In this document: one piece after another, positions 38,701 through 49,605 of the stretch
Layout of the letters: each line of letters begins with the position of its first letter
How positions within the stretch are numbered: the stretch's first letter is position 1
Assembly (NCBI GenBank): GCA_013306675.1
Contig: JABLUY010000037.1
Span: 1 to 64,000 of the forward strand
DNA: 64,000 nucleotides
From: Thraustochytrium sp. TN22
Lineage: Eukaryota; Sar; Bigyra; Thraustochytrida; Thraustochytriidae
Direction of reading: 5' to 3'
Position numbers and translations under genes: made by a program
Notes under the pieces: model-generated
Databases searched by the model: none
Seen by the model: only the letters and a program-made list of their open reading frames with translations
Told to the model about the DNA's origin: nothing

Positions 38701-41208
38701 AGAGCGCAGCACAGAGCAGCGCAGAGCAGAGCAGGAATTTTCGAATGAAGGACATCTTCTGGGCGACGCAGCGCAAGCCTACATGCGCGCTGGCAGCTGC
38801 GACGCCGCGCCTGGAAGGCTTCGCCTGCGTGCGGCGGGAAGCACACTAGCGGCGCGTTGGTTGGCGGCCCGGCCCAGCTGGCTGCTCGCGCGACGGCCGG
38901 CGTTGTGGCCGTGATCGCGCCCTCGCCCGCTCATTGAACACAGTCAGCCTGCACCGCGGCGCCGGCGGCGTCACGGTACCACCGCGATGAAGAAGCAGAG
39001 GCTTCGACTCCTCGCCCGTGGTTCACTGCATGCATGGCGCGCGTGCGTCGGGCGCCGGCCTGGCTGAGGCGGGAGTACGGACCTGCGGGCCAAGGACCAG
39101 CGCGACGTCCGTATCCGAGCCAAAGCAGTTGAAAGCACCGAGCTCTGGCGAGCGCACGACTCCAGCACGGCGCACGCGACGCGCCACCACGCAAGGATCC
39201 TTCGCGCTGCTGCCAGGCTGCGCTGTCAAGAACCGAGGTCGCCTCGACTGATCTGCCAGGCCGCCACCGCCGACGAGCTGGCCGCCGCGCAGAGGCCGGC
39301 CGCCGGTCAGGGTTTCGTCGCGAACCAGGGCCAACGCGCAGTGCGGGCGGCTCGGACCCGGAGTGCGGGCGGCTCAGGTCTCTCCAGCTTCGCGTGTCAG
39401 CAAGTTGGGCCCACGCGTCGCGGCGCCGCGTCATGCGCCATGCCGTGTTGTGGATCCGCCAGACACGAGCGAGTCTCGAGCGCCGCGAATGTCATGCAGT
39501 GCGAGAAAGCGCACGGCCTAGATTACCTACCGGGTAGCGAAGATGATGCGCGAAGATCGCTCGTTGGTCGGTCGACGGCCCGCGTTCGCAGCGCCGTACG
39601 AGTTCGAGTTGAGCGCGTCGAAGCGACGCGGGACAGCGTCCGACGCTGTCGTAAGAGCTTTTCTGCTGCTGCTCCCGTCGTAAGAGCTTTTTTGCTGCTG
39701 CTCCTGGGACAACTGTTACGTGACCTCGCTTTAGCGAGCGCGAGTGAGCTGACTTAGCTAGGACGTTTCCGCTACCAGTGCCAAGGGCGAGTTTGGGGCG
39801 ACGCAAGCTCTGCACTGGCGGCGCATCATCATGATCACTGACGTCGCTTGCGCAAGGCCCGCGTTAGCCGAAGCCGCTGGGCGCGCCGGGGGTGCTCGCA
39901 CACCCAGTGTGCGGTCGTACCCAGAGTCTGCCGCCATCACCACCGCACCCGGCGCACCGGCCCGGGCGCGCACTGCGCCGTCACCTGCCTGCAGTGCGAC
40001 GTCTGCCGCACCGTGACTCTGTCACTGCAGTTGAGCCTGCAGTGAAGTCATCATCGTCACTGCACCGTGACAGCACGTACCTGAGAGGCCTGTTGCAGAG
40101 GTACAAGGATGCCATCACGTCGCAGACAGGGTCGTTCTCCCTTCGCTGCCCATGACAACTCCAAACTTTCACGGCTCTAAAACTCGTTCTGGGCGCTTTC
40201 GAAGGCCGTGCGTCAGAACTCTTGAGTCTTCGCTGCGCTGGACATGATGTGTCGAGCAGCCCAGCCTTCGTTGACGCCTTTCTGGAGGAAACGTCAAGCG
40301 CGAGCAAAAGCGAGCAGGTTCAAATAATCAAAACATGTGCCTTCAAGTTGCTTCTTGCTCTCGCGCGACACATCGTGCGTCACCTACCACCATGACGTGT
40401 TCTGATGGCATCCGTGGCCCTCAGCACGGCCCGACATGCCCTCCTCGACCGCGCTGCGGTATGCAGAGGCCTGCAGGCCGGAGCGTGAGCGTCTCACGCG
40501 GCGGCCCTTGCCTAAGCTTGGCGAGAGGATTGCTGCAACCCTTCGAAGTTTGCGCTCACTTGAAGACGACGTCATGCTCTGATTTGGCCTCGCAGCTACA
40601 ACTTGAACGCGGCGCACATCATGGTCAGCGTAGTCCTCCGCTCGGACCGCTCATCATCACCCTCAACAGTGATGGTGACTTGCGAGTGTGTCGTCCGCGT
40701 CGGCAGGCCCAATCCGGGCCCACTCGGATCGACAGCATCAGCGGGCACACGATGGTTCGTGTTCAGGACCGCGCGCACAGCCTAGCTAGTACGAGTCCCG
40801 GCAGCGCGCGTACGTGGCCATCCTGGCGTACCAACCTCCGCCATCTGGCGTACCACTCTTCACCATCTGGGGAGGAGGTTTTATTGCAGCCTACGGCATG
40901 CTTCTCTCTCCTCGCCGGCCAATGCCGCGAGCACGGCGCGGCCCAGCTCATGATACCCAAATCGATTATACCTGCCAGTTGCGCGTGCCTGAGCCAACGT
41001 TCTGAACAAACCCGGGCTTGCGCACGGCACTGAGGAGTGCTGCCCCCCAGGGTTCTATCGCGCGACAAAGAGGCAGGGACCGCACACGAGCATTACAAAG
41101 GCCCAGAAAGCAACACGCGGGTCGCGGCACGCGGCCCGGCTGCACTGCGCTGCACTGCAAATTCTCCTGCACACACTCCTCACTCACGATCCTACATCTT
41201 TCGCAGCA
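32786..41208. other. Gene-poor region, left part
   Basis: No conserved protein, RNA gene or mobile element was recognised in about 8.4 kb. Open frames are short or low-complexity and overlap on both strands. Noted contents: a CGACT/GACTC array at 33400-33459, GGCTTGGC runs at about 33500-33545, a GGAGGGAGA-rich patch (33655-33730), a G-run of more than ten at about 34553-34565, and many GGCCGG/CTGGCCAG short palindromes. Base composition drops toward moderate G+C after about 39.7 kb. This may be decayed sequence or regulatory and heterochromatic DNA. Confidence 0.5.
33400..33459. repeat. (CGACT)n pentanucleotide array
   Basis: About twelve copies of CGACT with one variant, in non-coding DNA. 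Confidence 0.85.
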
Positions 41209-42700
41209 TCAGCGTGACGTACCTCGATCGCCTCTCGCGGCGCGTGCTGGCCGGGGCAGAGGCGCCCGGCGTGCGCCTCTTCGTGGCGTTGCGCGACATT
41301 GGCGACTCCGTCAAAGCCGGCGCCACCATCGAGCTCTTCGACGCAGGCGACGACCAAGACCAAGACGACAACCAAGGGGAGAACGGCGCCGACCGGGAAC
41401 CCCTGCTTGGCCGCGTGCCGTACGTCACGGAGCTGGTCGAGTTCCGCGAGGGCGTCGACGCGCGGCCCAAGCCCCGCGATGAGTGGACTACGGAGGACCT
41501 GGCCGAGCACGTGGTCCTCGCCAAGACACGAAAGATGCGGTACGGCCAGTTCTTCATCAACACCAACCGCAACAAGGCCGACATCGGCAACCGGTACCAG
41601 GGCTCTTTTGTGAGCCAGGCGCGCAAGTGCAGCTTCCACGATCGTCACCGCGCTCGTCGCCCACTTCCAGGACAAACCTCCCGACCAGCGCTTCGTGTGG
41701 CTCGACCTCTTCTCCGCCAACCAACCCCTCCCCACCACCGGCGACGTGGATCTTCCCGACGACATTGTCCAGGCACGCCAGACCTTCCTCAACACCGGCC
41801 TGCACGAGGCCATCACGCGGTTCGAGGACGCAATCCTCTTCTTTGACCGCTGGGACGAACCTGCGCCGCTGCAGCGCGCCTGGTGTGTCTTGGAGATCTA
41901 CGGCGCTGTGCGCAGTGGCCGACCCGTCCAGGTGGTCCACGCGCCCGACCAAGAGGAGCGATTCATGGAGACGCTTCTGCAGGATAGCGACCAAATCGCC
42001 ATTGTCATGGCTCGCAACATGAACATGCGCGAGGCCCAGTGCTGGAAGCCCGAGGACAAAGCCATGACTGACCAATCGGTGAAGGGCAAGCTCGAGGGCG
42101 GCTACACGGCCCTCAACATGGAGATCCAGGGCCTGCAGCGCGCCGCTCGCAGCTATTGCGCGCGAAAGGGTCGCTCGTGTCCGTCACCAGATCGAACAAC
42201 GAAAGCTGCAGGAATAACAACCGCGCGCAGGCAGCGAGAGCGACGACGGAGAAAGCGACATGGAGGCGATGGCGCTCGTGATGCACCAAGTCGGCAACCT
42301 ACTATCGGGTCAAGGTGAGCTCAACGAGGCGCTGCGGTGCTACGAGGGGGCGCTGGAGATTTACAAGGAAACCCTCGGGCCGCGGCCCCCCTCCGTGGCG
42401 ATCACGCTGAACAACATGGCGGGACTTTTCGACTCCCAGGGGCGCTGCGAGGAGGCGCTGCGGTGCTACGAGGAGGCGCTGGAGATCAAGAAGGAAGCCC
42501 TCGGGCCGCGGCACCCCTCCGTGGCGACCACGCTGAACAACATGGCATGGGTCTATCGCACGCGAGAAGACTGGCGAGCGGCGCTGCCGCTCTTCGAGCA
42601 AGTGGCGAGCATTTGGGTTGAGGCGCTCGGCCCGGACCACCCCGATTCCCGGGACGTGCAGGACTCCGTCCGCATCTGCCGCGAGCAGCACTCAGCTTAG
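41209..42700 (+). pseudogene. Broken TIR-like / kinesin-light-chain-type TPR gene
   Basis: Family-like sequence runs through three frames in succession. From about 41209 to 41637 it codes an N-terminal region ending GNRYQGSFVSQA. From about 41641 to 42150, in the next frame, it shows FVWLDLFSANQPL, ILFFDRWDEPAPLQRAWCVL and related strands of the TIR-like domain that protists often fuse to TPRs. From about 42155 to 42700, in the third frame, it has a basic helix, an in-frame TAA at 42215-42217, an acidic linker and three kinesin-light-chain TPRs (EALRCYEGALEIYKETLGP type). The first two TPRs are close copies, a 126-bp tandem repeat. So at least two frameshifts and one stop interrupt it, and no convincing start ATG or splice sites repair this. 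It is a host-type gene that looks decayed. Sequencing error could explain the shifts but would not explain all three. Confidence 0.75.
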
Positions 42701-45700
42701 AACGATGCAGAAGGGTCCGGCCGCAACACGGCCGCCGCCAGGCTTCAACCCTCGTGATCGGATACAGTTAATTGGCCAGTAGTTCACTACCAGTAGACGC
42801 TGCGTCATCAAACCTGTTCAGAGATGAGCACTCTTCGACCGACGCGAGAGATGAGCACTCTTCGACCGACGCGCGGCGGCCGCTGTCTCAGCGCGCCTCC
42901 GTGTCTCAAGAACGATATGCGGCGCGTGCGCAAGCAGCGGTCGCGTCACGTTGTGCACCTCTGGCCAACATTTTTGTCGCACTTTCTTGCTCAAAGCTTC
43001 GGTGATTGGTCGCTCTGCAGCAAGACTTTCATAGCTTCGTCTTGACGCGTGCTCGGGGCAGCACCACCGCTCGCGCCTGCAGTGGATATTCGGGCCCTGC
43101 GATCGCTTGCAGTCCGCGTCGCGAGCAGCGGCGCCTCGTCACCATTGTCCACGACCTTTCTTCACAACGCTTGCGCAGCGCTCCCTGAGCAGAGGCCGCA
43201 TCATGCAAGGCCGCGGGAGCAATCGCGATGATTGTGACCACGCCAGCAAGTCGGGCTTATAGGCTTGCAAGAAAGGTTCCACGAGACTATTTGAGGGCTA
43301 AAACTCCTCGAAGTGAAGACAGAACGATTTGCGAGAGGCTCTCGCCAAGTCCAGGCCTGTGTAAGAGACGTCGTGCACTAACTTCCACCAGGGCGGGCGC
43401 GCAGACACCACAAACAAGAAGTGCACGACCGGCGGGCACGTGCAGCAACTAGATCGGGAACCAGTAGCTCCCACCGGCGACCTCGAGATATGGTTGTCAC
43501 GACAGACAGGCCGAGGCGACCACGTGAGGTGCGAGGTATGTATATTTTGTTGTTGGAGGCTGAGAGCTGGATGGCCAGAGCGAACGCCGTGTTGCGTGTC
43601 TGTTGAGGCCAGGGTGCCGAACCAGCGGTCATGAGCCTGAGTCCAAGCAACAGATACGAGCAGGGACTACCTGTTGGACGGATGGCACAAGCCGGCCGAC
43701 CTCAACATGAACAGCGACACCGATGTCGAGATGAAGCCAGCCGGCAGCCTGCTTTGAGAGCATCTCGAGAACAATCTGAGAGCACTCTGCGTGCGCTCAG
43801 GATCGCGCACAGGGCAACACATCGCCGAGCACATCGGCCGTTCCTTTGACTAACACCGAAGCCTCGCGCAAGCGAGCATGCCCACCAAATAGATCCCCAA
43901 CCCCGCCTGCACGGTAGAAGGAATCTCTAGCGGTGGCAGTACCAGAGCGACGAGCAGCAGCGCTCGCTCTCCATATCTCTCATTACCCCGCGTCCTCGGT
44001 TTGCCCTCGACGGCGAACTGAGGCGCGGGGCTCTTTTCATTCATCTACTTTGACCGTCTACGAGTGACTTGAGTTGCAGCCAGCGCATTGCACGCAAAAC
44101 TACCATATAGATCTCTGTGATGGAATGCATGTACCGGGGCCCCCGCCCTTTTCATCGTGGCAAAGGCAGACTCGTGACACCCGCTCGACCGGGCAATCCA
44201 GATCTCAGCTCCGGCACGATCGTATCTTCTGCTGCAAGGTTTGCGTCCGGCATCGTAGAAAATCAGCGGCAAGACAAGCTCGTGGTGGTAGTACCTTTCA
44301 AGAGGCCGCATCGCAACAGGACCTACAGGAGAAGAGAGGGGAGGAGCTCATGTACGCAGTCTGGCTCGATGGTGACTGAACTTCATCAGCTTCTTGTTCA
44401 CTGACACTGTGAGCGCGCCTTGTGCGGCCCACGCATCATGCCACGAGGCTCAACCCTGCGCGCTCTTCCGACGCAAGTCACCATCCGCTGTCGACTCTCA
44501 TGCATCTCCGATAATGGCGAAGCGTGATCACCACGCTGACTACGGAGCGGTGCGGGCGACCCCTGCAAGTCGTGCGTCCGGGGTGGCCTTTGCAAGATAG
44601 TCAGACTCGACATGGCTGTGATACCCAACGACACGTGGACCCCAGCTGGAGCGCGCTTCTGCTTGCTAGTGAAGGTGTCGCTCACGATCTCCCTCCCTCA
44701 CTCCAGAAGGAAAGCCTGCACTGTGCTGACGAAGGCATGGAACTCACTAACTGTAAGCAGTGTGCGTGCCTGCCTACTCAGCAAGGCCCGGCGATAGCGT
44801 GTGCGTCAGGCACTGCATGACCCCGCCGAGTCTTGGCAAAGAAGTCCTCTTCATGAAAACGAAAGCGGCAAAGATTGCTGTTTGGTTGGTAGTCACGCCG
44901 CCGTCCTGACGAGCGGCGACTTGGTCTGGCTAGGATACGTGTGTATGTAAATGTGTGAATGTGTAGCGTAGCGGCTGTGTTGACTGCTGCTTGCGGGGCA
45001 CCCCTCCCCTCGCGCTGCCCCGGCCCGGCCCGCCTCGCCTGCATGTTTGTTCTTCTTTTCTTTTCCGAGTCGTTGGCGGCGCGCCCACCTTCTACGAAGG
45101 TTTCTCCGGGCACTGTCGTGGCGGGCGGGACCCGGGTCGAGGGAATTGGCCCGCCCCCGCGGCGCCGTTAGGCAGGTCTTTGGGGAGTGTGAGGTGGGTG
45201 AGCGATGGGCAATGGGACTGTGCGCCGAAAGGAAGACCACCCCAACGGTCCCACATAGGAAGCGGCGAGTTCTGCGGCAGCTTGCCCGGCCGGAGCAGGG
45301 GCTCGACCTGGGATTCTTCGGTCGTTGTGCGGGCCCGGCGCTGCGCGCGGCTGCGCACGACAGCTCGCTGGCTCGGTGCGCTCGCGGCGCTCAGAGCGAG
45401 CTGCGGCCGGAGTCCATGGCGCGCACGGCCTCAGGCGAGGGCATGGGCAGCACGAGCATGGCGCGCGTGCGCGGGCGCCAGGCGCGGCTGCGCTCGCGCG
45501 AGCCTCTGGCGCCTGCGGCGCCGGCCTCGAGCCTCATCTTCTTCGCCTTGTGCTGCACCGGCTGCTCGAGCACGAGCTCGCGCGGCTGCATCTCCATCTC
45601 CATCTCTGCCGCTCCTGCTCCTCCTCTGGCTCGCTGTTGCGTCTGCTGCTCTGCGTCTTGGCCTGCAGGTCGTGCTCGTCCTGCTCGGCGCTGCAGGTCT

Positions 45701-45908
45701 GCTGCCGCGCGCGGCCAGGAGCTCGCGATGCTCTCTGCGCGACTCGACTCGGGTCTGCCGCGGCGCCGCCCGCGGGTCGCCCGCCGCGACGCCCCTCGCG
45801 CGTCTCCTCTGCGCGCGCGCGCGCCCGGACGGCGCGCGCGCGTCCCCCTCGCGCGCCGCACTCGCGCGCCGACGTGCGCGCTGCCCCCCCGTGCTCGCCG
45901 GTAACCGC

Positions 45909-46034
45909 GCCTCGCCTCGCCTCGCCTCGCCTCGCCTCGCCCGCCTCGCCTCGCCCCGCTCGCCCCGGCCGCCACCGAGCCGGCCCGGCCGCGGGCGCCG
46001 GCTCGGCTCGGCTCGGCTCGGCTCGGCTCGGCTC
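45909..46034. repeat. CTCGC array followed by a CTCGG array
   Basis: CTCGC units run to about 45960; after a Pro/Gly-type GC spacer, seven GGCTC units run from about 46000 to 46034. Confidence 0.8.
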
Positions 46035-46522
46035 GCGGCGCGGCTCGGCTCTGGCGGCGGCTCGGGCCGGGTCCGGGGCGCGCGAGGGCGCGGCTCGCGC
46101 TCCGCTGCCGCGCTTTTGCGGAGTGATATGGCGGCGAGCGGCGATAAGCCCGGGCGCGAGCGGCCCGGCTCCGAGCCGGCGCGCGGCGCGGCGGAGGCGG
46201 AGGCGGGATGCCGCGCTGCGCGGAAGGGCCCAGGCTGCCTCGGCTGCCCGCCGGCCTCACTTGCAGCAGCGCTGGCCGAGCCAGGGTCGCGCGGCGAGGG
46301 GCGACGCGACGGGCTCGAGCTCGAGCGAGATGCGAGGCGCGCGACGCGCGAGCTTGGCCTCCGCTCCTGGGCCAAGCGCACTCGTGGCCGCGGCCTTGAC
46401 CCGCTCACGGTCTCGAGAGGAACGGCTGGAGCAGCCAGCCTGAGCGGCTCGGGCGTCCCGGTGGCCGCGCCGCGGTGGCTGTCGCTTGGTTGCTCTCGCG
46501 GTGCGCTTGCCTCGGCCCCGCT

Positions 46523-46525
46523 CTC

Positions 46526-46572
<47 letters not shown>

Positions 46573-46606
46573 CGCTCGCTCGCTCGCTTGCTCGCTTGCT
46601 TGCGCG
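46523..46606. repeat. (GCTT)n / (GCTC)n microsatellite
   Basis: About twenty tetranucleotide copies, first TTGC, then TCGC, then mixed. The run is long enough to be polymorphic. Confidence 0.9.
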
Positions 46607-47876
46607 CTTGCCGGCCGGCGCCGGTTTTGAAAGCTCCGCCGCGAGGTACGTGGAGGACGCCCAGGCCCCAGGGTGGGTACGACGACACGGAGGCCGTCGG
46701 ACGCCGGCAGCAGGGCTCGCCGACGAGTCGCCGACGCGCAGCCCCCGCTCCGGTCCCGCGCCGCCGGCGCGCTCGCCACGGGTTGTCCTCCGAGCCGTGG
46801 CCCGCCGCCGTGGAGGCCTGGTCTGCCGCCTTCCGCGCTGCGCTGCGCCGCGCTGCGCCGCGCTCCGCTCTGCTTTGCTTTGCCGCGCCACGCCGCGAGA
46901 CTCTTCGCGGTCACTGCGCAGTCCGGTCGCCGGCCTGCAGGTGGCGTACGCGGGAATTGCGGTCTGCCGCGCCGGCCAGCGGGGCCAGGGGCCCGGGAGC
47001 AGCAGCGCAGCTCCCAAGAGGGCTCGCAGTCGACCGCGAGGGCACAGCGGCGGCTGAGCGGCCGGCCTCAGCCGCAGCTTTAGCTTAGCCGCTGCGCCGC
47101 GCGAAGCTAGCCGCCATGGCCCCGCGGTGCTCTCATCCTCTGGCATGATCTCATCAGCGCCGCCTGTGCACGACCTTCAGTTCCAAGGCTTCCAAGGCGT
47201 CCAGTTCCTGGACTCTGAGAAACAGTAAGTTGGCTGCACGCGCGTCATGAAATGAGCGCGTGCAACGGCGGCCGCCGGCGCTCGTGGACAAGAAGAAGCG
47301 CCACGCGGCCCACGCCGTCCACGGCCGCACGGCGGGCGGCTTGAGCCCGGTGTCGGATGTCCGGCTGCTGGCAGCGGTGGCTTGGCTGCTGCCATCAGGC
47401 TGGCTGATGAACCTGGCTGACACTGCAAGCTTCTGAGGAGGGAGAGCGGCGGCCGCGGCGCGGCACTGCCGCAGGCACAATGGCGCCGCGAGGCTTTGGC
47501 CGGCCACGGCTCAGTGATGGCTGTACGCAGGCAGGTCTGAGGCGGTGCGCTCATTCATTCCTTGCATTTCTTGGACTCGGTGAGTCGGTGGCACACTGCA
47601 CGCCACACCAGCCTGAAGCGGTTTCCGAGATTGGTGACTGGCGGATCTGACGACGCCGTGAGGACTTGGAGTCAGGCTGAGGACAAAAACGGGCACTCGG
47701 AGCGGAGGGTGACTGACGCTGCATCACCGTGACGGGCACGTCCTACGCTGATGTCAGCGAGGCCACACAGGCCGCACGGGCCGCACACGGCGCGAGCCGT
47801 GCAAGCTCTTTCACAACAACTGGCGGCTGCCAGTGGCGTGGTCGTTGCACCGCGACCCCCCGCGAATCAGTCTGAT

Positions 47877-48063
47877 CTCGCTTTCGCGCGCTTTCGCCGT
47901 CCCTCGCGCGCTTTCGCCCTCTTTCGCAAGCTTTCGCAAGCTTTCGCCCTCTTTCGCAAGCTTTCGCAAGCTTTCGCCAGCTTTCGCAAGCCTTCGCAAG
48001 CTTTCGCGCGATTTCGCACGCTTTCGCGCTCTCGCACGCTCTCGCTCTCGCGCGCTTTCGCTA
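47877..48063. repeat. TTTCGCAAGC-type minisatellite
   Basis: Degenerate 12-bp units, mostly CTTTCGCAAG and CTTTCGCGCG, repeat for about 190 bp. The array ends about 160 bp upstream of the ATG at 48223. Confidence 0.85.
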
Positions 48064-48222
48064 GTTTCGGGGGTACGCGCACACACCCTGTGGTTCGTTT
48101 TCCTCACCCCATGCGGCGGAGCCTTCGAGTCCGGGCACTGTGCACATCATGATCTTTCAAGCCTGAGCCGAGGCAAGCACTCGGCGGCGGTGGCAAGGCG
48201 GCGGTGGCAAGGCGGCGGCGAC

Positions 48223-49473
48223 ATGGCGCAGCCCGTGGGGCTGTTCTGGGGAGAGACCGGAGCTGGCGTGCGAGATCCAGTTGCTGGCGCACCAAGAGAA
48301 GAGCGCGAGCAGCACCAGCCTCAGCAGTCGCCGCGGCGGTCGCTCTTCAACGCGGCGGACACGCTCGCCGAGGTGCTGGAGCGCGTGGCAAAGCGCATCA
48401 GGGCCGAGGTGGAGGCGCTGCAGCGGCGGCCACAGGCGTACTTTGACCCGCGCCACCATGCCGCGCCGGGCCGGCGCTACTATCCGGACAGCGTGGCGGC
48501 AGAGCACCGCGACTACTTCGTCATGGAGCGAGAGCGCGAAGCGCTCCAATCGCGCGCCGCGTCGCGCGGGAAAAAGGCCACGGCAGTCACCGAGGACGCG
48601 ACGGCGGCGACGCCGGCCTCGAAGCGCGGCGGCAAGGGCCGCGAGGAGCGGCCGTGGCTCTCGGTGCTCAGCAAAAACGAGGAGGACCACGCGCGCGCGC
48701 GCTTCCAGCTACGCATGCAACACAAGGGCAAGCCATTCCGGCGGGCGGCCAACACCAAGCTGCAGTGGGTGGCCAACAGCAAGCGTCAGGCGCTCCACCG
48801 CTTGAAGCGGCTCGAGCACCTGCTTCACATCGTGCAGGAGGAGCAGCACAAAGACCTGCGCCGCGAGCTCGATCTCTTCGACTGCCCGGCGGACGAGCCG
48901 CAGCGCCTGCGCGCCATCGCCTGGCAGGTCGCGCGTGAGCGCACCGAGGCGGCCGACATGATCATGCGCCTGCTGGACGACTACAAGCTCATCTCCGCCA
49001 CAGAGATGGGCGATTACCTTCTCTCGGGCAGCGAATTCTTCGAGCGCCAGCTTCAGGTGCCGCTGGCGCCCAGGCGCGCGTCCACTGCGCCTTCCTCCTC
49101 GCGGCGCGGCTCTGTCGCCTCCTCGGTGCTCTCCTCGCCGTCCCGAGCGCGCGCCTCCACGGCGTCCCTGAGGCCTTCCACGCGCGCGGGCGGCTCAACG
49201 GCGGGGGCGTCAGCAAATGGCCTTGCGGGCAGGCACGCTCTCCCGAGCGGCCCGCCCACGCCCCTCATCTCTCAGGAGGAGGCTCGTCAGGCGCTCCTGC
49301 GCCGCAAGGCCGAGAGCGCCGAAGCCATACATGCCGCCCAGCTCTGCAACGCACGCCCTGAGACCTCCGCGTCGTCGCGCCGACCCGCAACCTCCCTGCA
49401 AGTGGGGACAAGCACACGGCCGTCAACGCGCGCCAGTGGCAGCAGGAGCAGAACATCAAGACGACGTCGATGA
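48223..49473 (+). CDS. Unknown protein with a charged helical core
   Basis: The 416-residue protein starts at the ATG at 48223; upstream the frame is open only through the TTTCGC repeat. I do not recognise the family. Residues 1-45 contain a Gln/Glu/Arg-rich stretch. From about 46 to 285 the sequence is helical and charged, with likely coiled-coil segments (TLAEVLERVAKRIRAEVEAL, then RLKRLEHLLHIVQEEQHKDL, then RTEAADMIMRLLDDYKLI). Residues 290-416 are Ser/Arg/Ala/Thr-rich and disordered. No membrane segment or signal peptide is visible. It converges on EFL1 with only 132 bp between the stops. The high charge and coiled coil suggest a scaffold or cytoskeletal part, but this is a guess. Confidence 0.68.
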   Translation: MAQPVGLFWGETGAGVRDPVAGAPREEREQHQPQQSPRRSLFNAADTLAEVLERVAKRIRAEVEALQRRPQAYFDPRHHAAPGRRYYPDSVAAEHRDYFVMEREREALQSRAASRGKKATAVTEDATAATPASKRGGKGREERPWLSVLSKNEEDHARARFQLRMQHKGKPFRRAANTKLQWVANSKRQALHRLKRLEHLLHIVQEEQHKDLRRELDLFDCPADEPQRLRAIAWQVARERTEAADMIMRLLDDYKLISATEMGDYLLSGSEFFERQLQVPLAPRRASTAPSSSRRGSVASSVLSSPSRARASTASLRPSTRAGGSTAGASANGLAGRHALPSGPPTPLISQEEARQALLRRKAESAEAIHAAQLCNARPETSASSRRPATSLQVGTSTRPSTRASGSRSRTSRRRR

Positions 49474-49605
49474 CGAGGACCACTTTGTACCATGGGTAAC
49501 CTTTAGTTCTCTACCTTTGAAAGAAAAAAGCGGGTTGGAATGCAACCCCTTTCCTCCCCGAGCACCCACACCACCACACCACCGTTGCTCCCTCTTTAAC
49601 CCCCT

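Larger units (their letters stand above)
42701..48222. other. Gene-poor region, right part
   Basis: No gene is recognised. 42.7-44.95 kb is of moderate G+C with stop codons in all frames. 45.3-47.1 kb is extremely GC-rich, so long Arg/Ala/Ser frames open on both strands by chance. Microsatellites lie at 45909-45960, 46000-46034 and 46523-46606, and a TTTCGC array at 47877-48063. The last 160 bases are the likely promoter and leader of the gene at 48223. Confidence 0.5.

Noticed and set aside
32786-41208. tRNA, rRNA or snRNA genes
   Set aside because: I looked for B-box-like and conserved RNA motifs here and elsewhere and found none convincing; a covariance-model search would be needed.
42215-42217. 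Reassigned stop codon
   Set aside because: TAA and TAG end several convincing genes here, and this gene has frameshifts too, so decay is the simpler reading.
44991-47146. Long overlapping frames on both strands in very GC-rich DNA
   Set aside because: Arg/Ala/Pro/Ser-rich on both strands, start codons mostly not ATG, and no conserved motif; the region is built on simple repeats.
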